Shown piece by piece: positions 33,487-42,238 of a DNA stretch of 52,213 nucleotides (position 1 is the first letter of the stretch; each line of letters begins with the position of its first letter). The position numbers and the translations under genes are program-made. The DNA comes from Allobosea vaviloviae. Lineage in GTDB: Bacteria; Pseudomonadota; Alphaproteobacteria; Rhizobiales; Beijerinckiaceae. The notes under the pieces are model-generated. The model saw only the letters and a list, made by a program, of their open reading frames with translations, made no database searches and was not told the DNA's origin. The stretch lies in NCBI RefSeq assembly GCF_001298265.1, contig NZ_LGSZ01000017.1, forward strand, positions 1 through 52,213, in the 5' to 3' direction.

Positions 33487-34512
33487 ATGCGATTTGCTGC
33501 CATCGGCCTCGACCACCGCCATATCTACCACATGGTCGGCGGCCTGCTGGAGGCCGGCGCGGACTGCGCCGGCTTCGACCCCGCGACGAGCGATCCCCGC
33601 GTGCTCGAAGGCTTTCGCGAGCGCTTTCCCGATCTGCCGACGGTGGAGGCGCAGCGGCTGCTCGACGATCCGTCTGTTGATCTGATCGTCTGTGCCGGCA
33701 TCCCGAGCGAGCGCGCCGCGGTCGCGGTCGCGGCGATGCGGGCCGGCAAGGACGTGATGGTCGACAAGCCCGGCGTCACCAGTATCGCGCAGCTTGCCGC
33801 AGTCGAGGCGGCGGTGGCGGAAACCGGCCGCATCTTCTCGGTCTGCTTTTCCGAGCGCTTCGTCGTGCCCGCGACGATCGTCGCGGGGAAGCTGATCGCC
33901 GATGGGGCGATCGGCCGCGTCGTGCAGACAATGGGCCTAGGTCCCCACCGCCTCAACCGCGCAATCCGGCCAAGCTGGTTTTTTGAGGCGGCGGCCTATG
34001 GCGGCATCCTGACCGACATCGCCTCGCACCAGATCGACCAGTTCCTGCATTTCACCGGCTCCGACGACGCCGAGATCGTGACATCAGGCATCGGCCATTT
34101 CGGCGCGGCCGATCTGCCGGACTTCCAGGATTTCGGCGAAGTCCTGCTGCGCAGCGACAAAGCCGGCGGCTTTATCCGCGTCGACTGGTTCACCGCCGAT
34201 GGGCTCTCGACCTGGGGTGATGGGCGCCTGACGATCCTGGGGACAGAGGGCACGATCGAGCTGCGCAAATATGTCGACATCGCCGGACGGCCGGGCACGG
34301 ATCACGTCTTCCTCGTCGACAAGGCGGGCACCCGCCATATCGACGCCTCGCGGGAGCCGCTGACCTATTTCCGCAACCTGATCGCCGATATCGACGCGCG
34401 CGGCGAGACCGCGGCGCCGCAGCGACACACCTTCACGGTCTGCCGGCTGGCGCTGGAGGCGCAGGCGAAGGCCGCCTGGCTGCCGGCCGGGCCGCGCAGC
34501 GCCCATTCCTGA
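33487..34512 (+). CDS. Gfo/Idh/MocA family oxidoreductase (1)
   Basis: A 341-residue NAD(P)-dependent oxidoreductase. The start MRFAAIGLDHRHIYHMVGG is a slightly altered Rossmann motif, GKDVMVDKPGVTS replaces the usual EKP signature with DKP, and GGILTDIASHQIDQFLHFTG holds the catalytic DxxxH-type residues. Such enzymes oxidise, epimerise or dehalogenate sugars and polyols. 11 bases after the solute-binding protein; 12 bases before a second family member with only distant similarity. Confidence 0.88.
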   Translation: MRFAAIGLDHRHIYHMVGGLLEAGADCAGFDPATSDPRVLEGFRERFPDLPTVEAQRLLDDPSVDLIVCAGIPSERAAVAVAAMRAGKDVMVDKPGVTSIAQLAAVEAAVAETGRIFSVCFSERFVVPATIVAGKLIADGAIGRVVQTMGLGPHRLNRAIRPSWFFEAAAYGGILTDIASHQIDQFLHFTGSDDAEIVTSGIGHFGAADLPDFQDFGEVLLRSDKAGGFIRVDWFTADGLSTWGDGRLTILGTEGTIELRKYVDIAGRPGTDHVFLVDKAGTRHIDASREPLTYFRNLIADIDARGETAAPQRHTFTVCRLALEAQAKAAWLPAGPRSAHS

Positions 34513-34524
34513 GGATCTTCCGCC

Positions 34525-35535
34525 ATGACACGCAAGCTCGGCATCGCCGTGATCGGGCTCGGCCCGGCCTCCCTGCCGCATTCCAAGAGCCTGCTCGATC
34601 TGGCCGACCGGGCGCAGGTGCGCTTCGCGGTCAGCCGTTCGGCAGAACGGGCGCAGGCCTTCGCCGGGCAGTTTCCGTTCCCGACGACGACCGATCTCGA
34701 CGCGGTGCTGGCCGATCCTTCCGTCGAGGCGGTCATCGTGCTGACGCCGCCGAGCTCCCATCTCGACGTCTCCGCCCGCTGCCTCGAAGCCGGCAAGCAT
34801 GTGCTGGTCGAAAAGCCGCTGGAGCTGACCAGCGAGCGCGGTCAGTGCCTCGTCGACACCGCCCGGCGCACCGGCAAGGTCTTCGGCGTCGTGCTCCAGC
34901 ACCGCTTCCGCCCCGCCAGTCTGCGCTTGAAGGCGGCGCTCGATTCAGGCGAACTCGGCAGTGTCGAGGCGGCGTTCCTGCAAGTGCCCTGGTGGCGGCC
35001 GCAGGCCTATTACGATGAGCCCGGACGCGGCACGTTGGCGCGGGACGGCGGCGGTGTCCTGCTGACCCAGGCGATCCACTCGCTCGACCTGTTCCGCTCG
35101 CTGGTCGGCGTGTCGAGGGTGGTCGCGGCGCAGGCGCTGACGACCGGGCTGCACCGCATGGAAACCGAGGATTACGTCTCCGCCCTGCTCGAAACCGCCA
35201 ATGGCGCGCCGGCGACTCTGGTGACGACGACGGCGGCCTATCCCGGCTATCCCGAGCGCATCGAGATCACCGGGACGAAGGGCTTCGCCGCGCTGATCGG
35301 CGGGCGCCTGCGCCTGGCCTTCCTCGACGGACGCGAGGAGATCGTCGAGGCGGAAGGCTCGACGGGGAGCGGCGCCAACATCATGGATTTTCCCCATGAC
35401 GCGCACCGCGCCGTGATCGCCGATTTCCTCGACGCCATCGAGCAGCAGCGCGACCCGGTCGTGACCGGCGAGGAGGCGCTTGCCTCGCAGCGTCTCGTGG
35501 ACGATATCCTCGCATGCGCCCGCCTGGGGCGCTGA
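34525..35535 (+). CDS. Gfo/Idh/MocA family oxidoreductase (2)
   Basis: A 336-residue sugar/polyol dehydrogenase-type protein. The Rossmann motif is GIAVIGLGPASLPHS, the cofactor/catalytic signature HVLVEKPLELTSE, and DGGGVLLTQAIHSLDLFRSLVG carries the usual catalytic His. Together with the neighbouring family member, kinase and SDR it suggests serial oxidation or epimerisation of a sugar before phosphorylation. Substrate unknown. Confidence 0.9.
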   Translation: MTRKLGIAVIGLGPASLPHSKSLLDLADRAQVRFAVSRSAERAQAFAGQFPFPTTTDLDAVLADPSVEAVIVLTPPSSHLDVSARCLEAGKHVLVEKPLELTSERGQCLVDTARRTGKVFGVVLQHRFRPASLRLKAALDSGELGSVEAAFLQVPWWRPQAYYDEPGRGTLARDGGGVLLTQAIHSLDLFRSLVGVSRVVAAQALTTGLHRMETEDYVSALLETANGAPATLVTTTAAYPGYPERIEITGTKGFAALIGGRLRLAFLDGREEIVEAEGSTGSGANIMDFPHDAHRAVIADFLDAIEQQRDPVVTGEEALASQRLVDDILACARLGR

Positions 35536-35557
35536 TCGCAGGGCGTACGGACATCGG

Positions 35558-35623
35558 ATGATGAGCTATGCCGGCGTCATGAGGCTCGTCTGCGCAGCCA
35601 TCGCCTTGCGTGTGGACCTGTGA
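35558..35623 (+). CDS. Possible 21-codon leader ORF coupled to the FGGY kinase
   Basis: Starts MMSYAGVMRLV, is hydrophobic with a few basic residues, and its TGA overlaps the kinase GTG as GTGA. No strong ribosome site precedes it. It could couple the GTG-started kinase to upstream translation; it could also be chance. Confidence 0.25.
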   Translation: MMSYAGVMRLVCAAIALRVDL

Positions 35624-37122
35624 GCGTCGTCCTCGCCTGTGATCTCGGCGGCACCAGCTTTCGCGCCGCGCTGATCGATGCGGATGGCGTCACGCGGGCG
35701 CAGGCCGTGATCCTCGGGCCGAGCGCGATCGACCGCATGGGCTGGTCGGAAATCGACGCGACGGAATGGTGGCGCATCCTGGTCGAGGCTGCGGGCCAGC
35801 TGGACGAGGCCGAGCCCGATCTCTTCAGCGCGATCGAGGCCGTCGCGATTTGCGGCGTCACGCGCACGCAGGTCTTCCTCGGCCGCGACGGGCGCCAATC
35901 GCGGCCGGCGATGACCTGGAAGGACACGCGCTCCGAAGCCGCTGCCGCGCGGCTGCGCGAAAAGCTCGGCGAGGGGCATCCCGAAAGCGCCCGGATCAAC
36001 GCCTTCCACCCGCTGGCGCGGCTCGCCTGGCTGCGCGAGGAAGAGGAAGCCTGCTTCCGCGCGCTCGGCTGCGTGTTGGAGCCTAAGGATTACCTGAATT
36101 TTTGCCTGACCGGCCGGCAGGCGGGCGACCCGGTTTCGACGGCGCGGCTGCTGGCCGCGAAGGAGGTCGTCGGCGGCATCGACCCCTTCGCCGCGATCGA
36201 CCTCCCCACCTCCATCCTGCCGCCGACGCTCGAGCCCTGCGATCGCGTGGGGCCGGTCATGCCCGGCCTGCCGGCCCCTTTCGACAGGATTGTCGGCGTG
36301 CCGGTGTTCTGTTCGTCGAACGACACCTGGGGCGCCGTCACGGGGCTCGGGGCGCTGCGGGCGGGCTATGCCTACAACATCTCCGGCACGACCGAGGTGC
36401 TCGGCGCGGTCGGCCTGGAACCGGTCGAGGCCGAGGGCCTGTTGAGCGTCGACTGGCGCGGTCTCTGGCAGATCGGCGGGCCGAGCCAGAATGGGGCCGA
36501 CACCGTGTCGTGGCTGCTCGCGCTGCTCGGCCGCCAGAGCGGCGATGTCGGCCGCGAGATCGATGCGCTGCTGGCGGGTTCGCGTCATCCGCAGCCGCTA
36601 CTGTTCCTGCCCTATCTCCAGGGCGAGCGCGTGCCTTACTGGAGCCCGTCTCTGCGCGGCGCCTTCATCGGCCTCAACCGCCAGCATGGCGCGACTGATC
36701 TGGCTTATGCCGTGCTGGAGGGCGTCGCCTTCCTGAACCGGATCGTGCTGGAGCGGGCGGAAGCCGCGCTCGGCCAGCCTGTGGCCGAAATCCGCTTCGG
36801 CGGCGGTGCTGCCGCGAACCCGGTCTGGAGCCAGATCAAGGCCGACATCTGCGGTCGCCCGGTCGTGGTGGGAGCCTCGAAGGAACCCGGCCTGCTTGGC
36901 GCCGCCATCGTCGCCTGGACCGGGCTCGGGCGGTTCGGCTCGCTCGCCGAGGCGCAGGAAAAACTCGTCGCCGTCGCCACCCGCTTCGAACCCGACGCGG
37001 CCCGGCATGCCGGTTATGACGCGCTCTTTGCGCTCTACCGGCGCGGCGAGACGGCGCTGGCGCCGATCTCGGCCGAACTCGTGGCGCTCGGCCACGCCGC
37101 CAGCGATCGAAAGGCCTTCTGA
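35620..37122 (+). CDS. FGGY family carbohydrate kinase
   Basis: A 500-residue sugar kinase of the FGGY family (xylulokinase-like). ATP-binding N-terminus VLACDLGGTSFRAALID, the substrate-site PAMTWKDTRSE, GYAYNISGTTEVLG, and the C-terminal signature VAEIRFGGGAAANPVWSQIKADICGRPV are present. GTG 35620 is the only start that keeps the phosphate-1 motif near the N-terminus; the preceding 21-codon ORF ends over it. It would phosphorylate the sugar or polyol handled by the neighbouring dehydrogenases. Ribulose, xylulose and other keto-sugars are all possible. Confidence 0.9.
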   Translation: MSVVLACDLGGTSFRAALIDADGVTRAQAVILGPSAIDRMGWSEIDATEWWRILVEAAGQLDEAEPDLFSAIEAVAICGVTRTQVFLGRDGRQSRPAMTWKDTRSEAAAARLREKLGEGHPESARINAFHPLARLAWLREEEEACFRALGCVLEPKDYLNFCLTGRQAGDPVSTARLLAAKEVVGGIDPFAAIDLPTSILPPTLEPCDRVGPVMPGLPAPFDRIVGVPVFCSSNDTWGAVTGLGALRAGYAYNISGTTEVLGAVGLEPVEAEGLLSVDWRGLWQIGGPSQNGADTVSWLLALLGRQSGDVGREIDALLAGSRHPQPLLFLPYLQGERVPYWSPSLRGAFIGLNRQHGATDLAYAVLEGVAFLNRIVLERAEAALGQPVAEIRFGGGAAANPVWSQIKADICGRPVVVGASKEPGLLGAAIVAWTGLGRFGSLAEAQEKLVAVATRFEPDAARHAGYDALFALYRRGETALAPISAELVALGHAASDRKAF

Positions 37123-37125
37123 CCC

Positions 37126-37920
37126 ATGGCAGCCCCTCAGCCGCTTTCGCCCGTCACTCTCGTCACAGGCGCCTCGGGCGGCATATGCGGCGCACTCGCC
37201 GTGATGCTGGCGGGGCAGGGGCATCGGCTCGTGCTGTCGGGGCTCGACCAGGCCGGGCTCGACGTCGTCGCGGAGGAGGTGAGCGCGTCCGGCGCCGAGG
37301 TCGCGACCATCGCCGGCGACATGCGCGACCGCGACCTGCCCAAGGCCTGTGTCGATCTCGCGGTCCAGCGCTTCGGCCGGCTCGATCATCTCGTCACCGG
37401 CGCCGGGGCCTCGCGCCCCGTGCCGATGGTGGAGATGGAGGACGACGAGTGGGACAAGCTCGTCGACATCAATCTTTCCGCGGTGTTCCGCATTTCCAAG
37501 GTCGTCTCTCGTCAGATGATCGCGCAAGGCGAGGGCGGTGCCATCGTCCACATCTCCTCGATCGCCCATGCCAATGGCGGCGCCAACCTCGCCTATGGCT
37601 CGGCCAAGGGCGGCGTCGCGACCCTCACCTACGGCATGGCCCAGCAGCTTGGCCGGCATGGCATTCGCGTGAATGCGGTTGCGCCTGGTATCATCGATAC
37701 GCCAATGGTGAGGAACGGCTTCGCGCAGCAATTCAATGCGCTGGTCGAGGGCGCGGCGGTCCGCACGCCGCTTGGACGTTTGGGCAAGCCTGAGGATGTC
37801 GCTGCCGTGATCGCCTTCCTGCTTTCGCCCGGCGCGGCCTTCGTCACCGGCGCGCTGATCCCGATCACCGGCGGCATCGAGATCCTGTCCCCGATCTCGA
37901 CCATCGCCAGGGGAGTCTGA
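37126..37920 (+). CDS. Short-chain dehydrogenase/reductase (SDR)
   Basis: A 264-residue classical SDR. The cofactor motif is TLVTGASGGICGALA, then HISSIAHANGG with the catalytic Ser, AYGSAKGGVA with Tyr and Lys of YxxxK, and RVNAVAPGIIDTPM. It starts 3 bases after the kinase stop and 5 bases before the permease. Likely a sugar alcohol or keto-sugar dehydrogenase in the pathway. Confidence 0.92.
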   Translation: MAAPQPLSPVTLVTGASGGICGALAVMLAGQGHRLVLSGLDQAGLDVVAEEVSASGAEVATIAGDMRDRDLPKACVDLAVQRFGRLDHLVTGAGASRPVPMVEMEDDEWDKLVDINLSAVFRISKVVSRQMIAQGEGGAIVHISSIAHANGGANLAYGSAKGGVATLTYGMAQQLGRHGIRVNAVAPGIIDTPMVRNGFAQQFNALVEGAAVRTPLGRLGKPEDVAAVIAFLLSPGAAFVTGALIPITGGIEILSPISTIARGV

Positions 37921-37925
37921 CGCGG

Positions 37926-38882
37926 ATGGGCCGGATCACTGCGCGCGAGGTGATCGGACGCTACGGCACGGCCATCGCCGGGCTGGCGCTGATCCTGTTC
38001 TTCCTGCTCTTCGCGCCGAATTTCGCCAGCACGACCAACATCATCAATGTGCTGAAGGATACGAGCTTCCTCGCCATCCTGGCGCTCGGCTTCGCGCTCG
38101 CCTTCACCGTCGCCGAACTCGATCTCTCGGTCGCCGAGATCGCCAGCCTGGCGGCCGTCGTCTGCGGCTGGCTGGTGCACTCGCAATATCCGCCAGCGCT
38201 GGCGGTGGCTGGCGCCCTGGTGGTGGGCGTCGTGTTCGGCTCGCTGAACGGCTTCGGCGTCACGGTGCTGCGCATTCCCTCGCTGATCATGACGCTGGGC
38301 ACGGCGGCCATCGCCAAGGGCTGCGCCTTCATGATCACGCAAGGCGTCGCCTTCGTCGGGCGCTGGCCGGTCGGCTTCACCGGGCTGGCGCGCGGCTACA
38401 CATTCGGCATTCCAAATCTCGTGCTCTGGATGATTGCTGCGACGCTGTTCGCCTGGGGCCTGATCAAATGGACCCGCACCGGCGCGCATATGGTCGCGAC
38501 CGGCGAGGCCGACGAGGCGGCGCGGCTCGCCGGGATCGCCACGGCGAGGATGAAGCGCATCGGCCTGCTGCTGGCTGGCGTCTTCGCCGGGCTGATGGCG
38601 GCGCTGCTCGCCGCCAACCTGTCCTCGGCCGCGCCCAACATGGCCGGCGACTACCTGCTCTATGCGATTGCCGCCGTGCTGCTGGGCATGACCATGTTCG
38701 AGCCCGGCAAGCCCAATGTGCCCGGCACGGTGTTTGCGGCGCTGGTGCTCAAGGTGCTCGGCAACGGCTTGGTGCTGCTGGGCGCGGCCTATTACATCCA
38801 GGACATCGTTCTCGGCGTCATCATCATCGGCTCCGTCGCCTTCTCGGCCAGCGCGATGAAGACGGCGGCGTTCAAGGTCTGA
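37926..38882 (+). CDS. Sugar ABC transporter permease (RbsC/FrcC-like)
   Basis: A 318-residue permease with about 8-10 membrane segments, of the ribose/xylose/fructose class. Conserved positions: ALGFALAFTVAELDLSVAEIASLAA and the cytoplasmic coupling loop EADEAARLAGIATARMKRIG (the EAA-like contact with the ATPase). It precedes the receptor and ATPase, so the importer is complete: permease, receptor, ATPase. Confidence 0.92.
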   Translation: MGRITAREVIGRYGTAIAGLALILFFLLFAPNFASTTNIINVLKDTSFLAILALGFALAFTVAELDLSVAEIASLAAVVCGWLVHSQYPPALAVAGALVVGVVFGSLNGFGVTVLRIPSLIMTLGTAAIAKGCAFMITQGVAFVGRWPVGFTGLARGYTFGIPNLVLWMIAATLFAWGLIKWTRTGAHMVATGEADEAARLAGIATARMKRIGLLLAGVFAGLMAALLAANLSSAAPNMAGDYLLYAIAAVLLGMTMFEPGKPNVPGTVFAALVLKVLGNGLVLLGAAYYIQDIVLGVIIIGSVAFSASAMKTAAFKV

Positions 38883-38921
38883 CGATTCGGCTGGCGATCA
38901 CAAAAACGGGGAGAGATGATC

Positions 38922-39863
38922 ATGTTCGGTTTCAGGAAAATGCTGGTGGCGGGCGCCGCGCTTCTTGCCCTTGGCCAAGCGGCGCAGGCCTTCGAGGTCG
39001 GCATCATCGGCTTCCAGTTCTCGTCGGAGACGCATGCGCGCGTCGCCAATGCGGCCGCGGCCGCCGCCAAGGCCAAGGGCTGGGGCGTGACGCTTCTGAA
39101 CTCGGAGGGCGCGCTGCCCAAGCATGCCGAGCAGTTCGATGCGCTGATCGCCAAGAAGGTCGACGCCATCATCATCGCCATGGGCAAGCCGGTCGAGGCC
39201 GACGCCCAGTTCAAGGCGGCCAAGGACGCCAAGATCCCGGTCGTCACCGTGCAGTCGGGCTCGAGCCCGCATGCGCTGTTCGACATCCAGACCAATGAAT
39301 ACAAGGTCGGGGCGGACGCCGCGCTCTATCTGCTCGGCCAGCTCGGCTATCAGGGCAATATCGTCACCGCCCGCTTCGACCTCAACGTCGCCTCGCGCAT
39401 CCGTGGCCGCATTCTTGATGCGGTGCTGGCCGAAAACCAGGGCGTGAAGGAGCTCGGCAAGTTCTCGATGGCCCGGACCCAGAGCTGGCGCGACGATGTC
39501 CGCGCCGGCATGCAGGCGCTGCTGCTGCAGAACCAGGGCAAGATCAACGGCATCTGGGCTTCCTTCGACGGTCAGGCCTACATCATCGACGATTTGCTGC
39601 AGGCGCAGGGGATCAAGAAGGGCCAGATCCCGCTGATCTCGGTCGATGGCGGCAAGGAGACCTATGCCCGCATCGCCGACCCGGCCTCGACCTTCCTCGC
39701 CACCGTCGCGATTCCCTTCGAGGAGATGGGCAAGCAGGCGGTCGATGCGATCGCGACCATCGTCGTCGACAAGAAGCCGAAGGAGAGCGTGGCGAGCGGG
39801 CCGTATCTGTTCACGGAGGCCGTGCTGGTCGACAAGACGAATGTGCAGCAGTTCCTGAAGTGA
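38922..39863 (+). CDS. Sugar ABC transporter substrate-binding protein (RbsB-like)
   Basis: A 313-residue periplasmic receptor of the LacI/RbsB class. The signal peptide is MFGFRKMLVAGAALLALGQA; the mature protein begins FEVGIIGFQFSSETHARVANAA and includes QFDALIAKKVDAIIIAMGK, the hallmark hinge pattern. ATG 38922 has GGGGAGAG at good spacing; the ATG at 38916 would place it too close. Serves the permease upstream and the ATPase downstream. A palindromic element follows. Confidence 0.92.
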   Translation: MFGFRKMLVAGAALLALGQAAQAFEVGIIGFQFSSETHARVANAAAAAAKAKGWGVTLLNSEGALPKHAEQFDALIAKKVDAIIIAMGKPVEADAQFKAAKDAKIPVVTVQSGSSPHALFDIQTNEYKVGADAALYLLGQLGYQGNIVTARFDLNVASRIRGRILDAVLAENQGVKELGKFSMARTQSWRDDVRAGMQALLLQNQGKINGIWASFDGQAYIIDDLLQAQGIKKGQIPLISVDGGKETYARIADPASTFLATVAIPFEEMGKQAVDAIATIVVDKKPKESVASGPYLFTEAVLVDKTNVQQFLK

Positions 39864-39875
39864 CGCGGCTTCGCC

Positions 39876-39950
39876 GTCATGCTCGGGCTTGACCCGAGCA
39901 TCTCCTGCACGAGATTCTCGGGTCTGAGCTTCGCTTCGCCCGAGAATGAC
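39876..39950. repeat. Dispersed palindromic element, copy 2 (double hairpin)
   Basis: Two hairpins, ATGCTCGGG/CCCGAGCAT (39879-39887, 39893-39901) and ATTCTCGGG/CCCGAGAAT (39914-39922, 39939-39947), enclosed by GTCAT/ATGAC. The first 47 bases are the reverse complement of 27705-27751 with two mismatches. It sits inside the sugar operon between receptor and ATPase genes, where it may lower downstream expression. Confidence 0.85.
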
Positions 39951-39985
39951 GCAGCCCCGCGGCGCCAATCCTGACGGGCACATCC

Positions 39986-40750
39986 ATGAGCGATCCCACC
40001 CCCCTCCTTTCGCTGCGCGGCATCGGCAAGGCTTACGGCCCGGTCGTCGCCGTGCGCGAGGTCGATCTCGACATCTTCGCGGGCGAGGTGGTCGCGATCT
40101 GCGGCGACAACGGCGCCGGCAAGTCGAGCCTGATCAAGGTGATCTCGGGCGCCGAGGAGCCGACGTCCGGGGCGATCAGCATGCGCGGCAAGCCGGTCTC
40201 CTTCGGATCGCCGCATGATGCGCTGGAACATGGCGTCGCGACGATCTACCAGGATCTCGCGCTCGCGCCGCGTCTGTCGATTGCGCAGAACGTCTTCATG
40301 GGCTCGGAACTGACGAAGCCCTTCCTGCTGCCCTTCCTGCGCGTGCTCGACAAGAAGCGGATGATCGCCGAGTCGCAGCGCTATCTCTCGCAGCTTTCGG
40401 CGGCGGTGACGGACATGACGCGGCCGGTCGAGCGGCTCTCGGGCGGTCAGCGTCAGGCGGTGGCGATCTCGCGGGCGCTGCGCTGGAATGCCGAGATCAT
40501 CATCATGGACGAGCCGACGGCGGCGCTCGGCGTCAAGGAGAGCGCGCTCGTGCTCGACCTGATCCGCAAGCTCAAGGCCGATGGCCGCACCGTGATCCTG
40601 ATCAGCCACAACATGCGCGACGTGGTGGCACTGGCCGACCGCGTGGTGATCATGGGTGCGGGCCACAAATATGTCGACCAGCCGATCGGCGATCTCAAGG
40701 CCGACGACATCGCCCACCTGATCATGGCCGGCAACGCCAGGGCGGCGTGA
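39986..40750 (+). CDS. Sugar ABC transporter ATP-binding protein (single-domain, FrcA-like)
   Basis: A 254-residue ATPase with Walker A GDNGAGKSS, Q-loop TIYQDLALAP, signature VERLSGGQRQAVAISRA, Walker B IIIMDEPTAALG and the His switch LISHNMRD. It has one nucleotide-binding domain, unlike the fused double-domain RbsA, and so resembles FrcA of rhizobial fructose importers. It probably works as a homodimer with the permease at 37926-38882. Confidence 0.93.
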   Translation: MSDPTPLLSLRGIGKAYGPVVAVREVDLDIFAGEVVAICGDNGAGKSSLIKVISGAEEPTSGAISMRGKPVSFGSPHDALEHGVATIYQDLALAPRLSIAQNVFMGSELTKPFLLPFLRVLDKKRMIAESQRYLSQLSAAVTDMTRPVERLSGGQRQAVAISRALRWNAEIIIMDEPTAALGVKESALVLDLIRKLKADGRTVILISHNMRDVVALADRVVIMGAGHKYVDQPIGDLKADDIAHLIMAGNARAA

Positions 40751-40754
40751 GCCG

Positions 40755-41684
40755 ATGCGCGAAGCGATCATCATCGATACCGATCCCGGCCAGGACGATG
40801 CGGTCGCGCTGCTGCTCGCCTTCGCCAGCACAGACCGGCTCGACCTGCGGGCGATCACGACTGTGGCCGGCAATGTCCCGGTCGCGCAGACGACGATCAA
40901 CGCCCTGCGTATCCGCGATCTCGGCGGGGCGGATGGCGTCCCTGTCCATGCCGGCGCGGCGGGGCCGCTGATCTTTCCGCTGGAGACGGCGGAGTTCGTC
41001 TGCGGGCCGGACGGGCTTGCGGGGACAGACCTGCCCGAACCGCGTGGCGCGGCCACCCCCGGCCATGCCGTCGAGGCGATCATCGCGATCTGCCGTGCCG
41101 CGCCCGATGACGGCATCACACTCTGCCCGCTCGGGCCGCTGACCAATCTCGCGCTGGCCTTCCGGCTGGCGCCGGACATCCTGCCCAAGGTCAGGCGCAT
41201 CGTGCTGATGGGCGGGGCGATCGGGCTCGGCAACATGACGCCGGCCGCAGAATTCAACGTGCATGTCGATCCGCATGCGGCGGCGATCGTCTTGGGCTGC
41301 GGCCGGCCGATCGTGATGTTCGGTCTCGGCGTCACGCTGCAGGCGATCGTTGGTCATGAGCAGGTCGCGCGCATCGGCGCGCTCGGCACTGAGACGGGTC
41401 GCGCCATTCACGGGATGCTGACGCGGCCGCGTCCGGGCGGGCTCGGCACGGCCGGCCATCCGATGCACGACCCTTGCGTCATCGCCTTCCTGATCTGGCC
41501 GGAGCTTTTTGCGGGGCGCGATTGTTTCGTCGAGATCGAGACCGGCGCGGGACCCTTGCGCGGGCGCACGACGATCGACTGGAACGGGCGGCTGAAGCAG
41601 CCTGCCAACGCGCATGTCATCGGTTCCGTCGAGGCGCATGCACTGTTCGAGCGGATGATCGAGCGCCTCGCCACCCTTCCCTGA
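40755..41684 (+). CDS. Nucleoside hydrolase (IunH family)
   Basis: A 309-residue nucleoside hydrolase, which splits ribonucleosides into base and ribose. The N-terminal calcium/ribose motif EAIIIDTDPGQDDAVALLLAF (Asp 8, 10, 14, 15) is intact, as are ITTVAGNVP, CPLGPLTNLA and EFNVHVDPHAAAIVL. The C-terminal HDPCVIAF provides the second metal Asp. Its start lies 4 bases after the ATPase stop. Its presence suggests that the imported sugar could be a nucleoside or that ribose is produced inside; some members act on other glycosides. Confidence 0.93.
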   Translation: MREAIIIDTDPGQDDAVALLLAFASTDRLDLRAITTVAGNVPVAQTTINALRIRDLGGADGVPVHAGAAGPLIFPLETAEFVCGPDGLAGTDLPEPRGAATPGHAVEAIIAICRAAPDDGITLCPLGPLTNLALAFRLAPDILPKVRRIVLMGGAIGLGNMTPAAEFNVHVDPHAAAIVLGCGRPIVMFGLGVTLQAIVGHEQVARIGALGTETGRAIHGMLTRPRPGGLGTAGHPMHDPCVIAFLIWPELFAGRDCFVEIETGAGPLRGRTTIDWNGRLKQPANAHVIGSVEAHALFERMIERLATLP

Positions 41685-41706
41685 TCCTGCCTGCCGAGGA
41701 TACGCC

Positions 41707-42228
41707 ATGCCCCATTTCGTTGAGGAACTGCGCGGGGATGCCGAGGCTGCCATCGCCGCGATGCGCCATGCCGCACTGGCCGCGCGCCACGTCCACGCCC
41801 GCGCCGAGTTGATGCGGCATATGCTGACCACCGCGCGCAAGGTTGCGGCCAAGCCGAAGGGCGAGGCGGTCGAGACCGTCGTGCGCGAATGGATGGACGC
41901 CTGGAATCTCGACCGTCACGACTGGCCGCATATCGCCCGCGAGATGGAAAGCTTCACCGCTGCCTTCCACGACTACGCCAACGATCCATCCGACGCGCAT
42001 GATGCGGCCCTGCGCGCGACCTGCACGGCGCTCGATCAGGCGCTGGCGCGCGAGGGCACCTCGATCTCCGATCAGATGGCCTTCCGCTCGCAATGCGCCC
42101 ATGGCTGGTGGGACTTGGTCGCGCCGACGCCGGTCGATCTGCCGGGCGCCAAGCCGCGCCCCTCGATGCCGGTGCTGCGCCCGGACGCGCCGTTCTGGGA
42201 TGCCGGTTGCGCGGATTTCTGCCGGTAG
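41707..42228 (+). CDS. Unrecognised helical protein at the end of the sugar operon (173 aa)
   Basis: A 173-residue soluble protein rich in Ala, His and Arg. It is mainly helical up to about residue 125 (VEELRGDAEAAIAAMRHAAL, RAELMRHMLTTARKVAA), followed by DQMAFRSQCAHGWWDLVAP and a Pro-rich tail. No signal peptide or membrane segment. It starts 22 bases after the nucleoside hydrolase and has the same codon bias, so it is very likely real and co-transcribed. I recognise no family; a regulatory, chaperone or binding role would be guesswork. Confidence 0.75.
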   Translation: MPHFVEELRGDAEAAIAAMRHAALAARHVHARAELMRHMLTTARKVAAKPKGEAVETVVREWMDAWNLDRHDWPHIAREMESFTAAFHDYANDPSDAHDAALRATCTALDQALAREGTSISDQMAFRSQCAHGWWDLVAPTPVDLPGAKPRPSMPVLRPDAPFWDAGCADFCR

Positions 42229-42238
42229 GGGCGGACGA

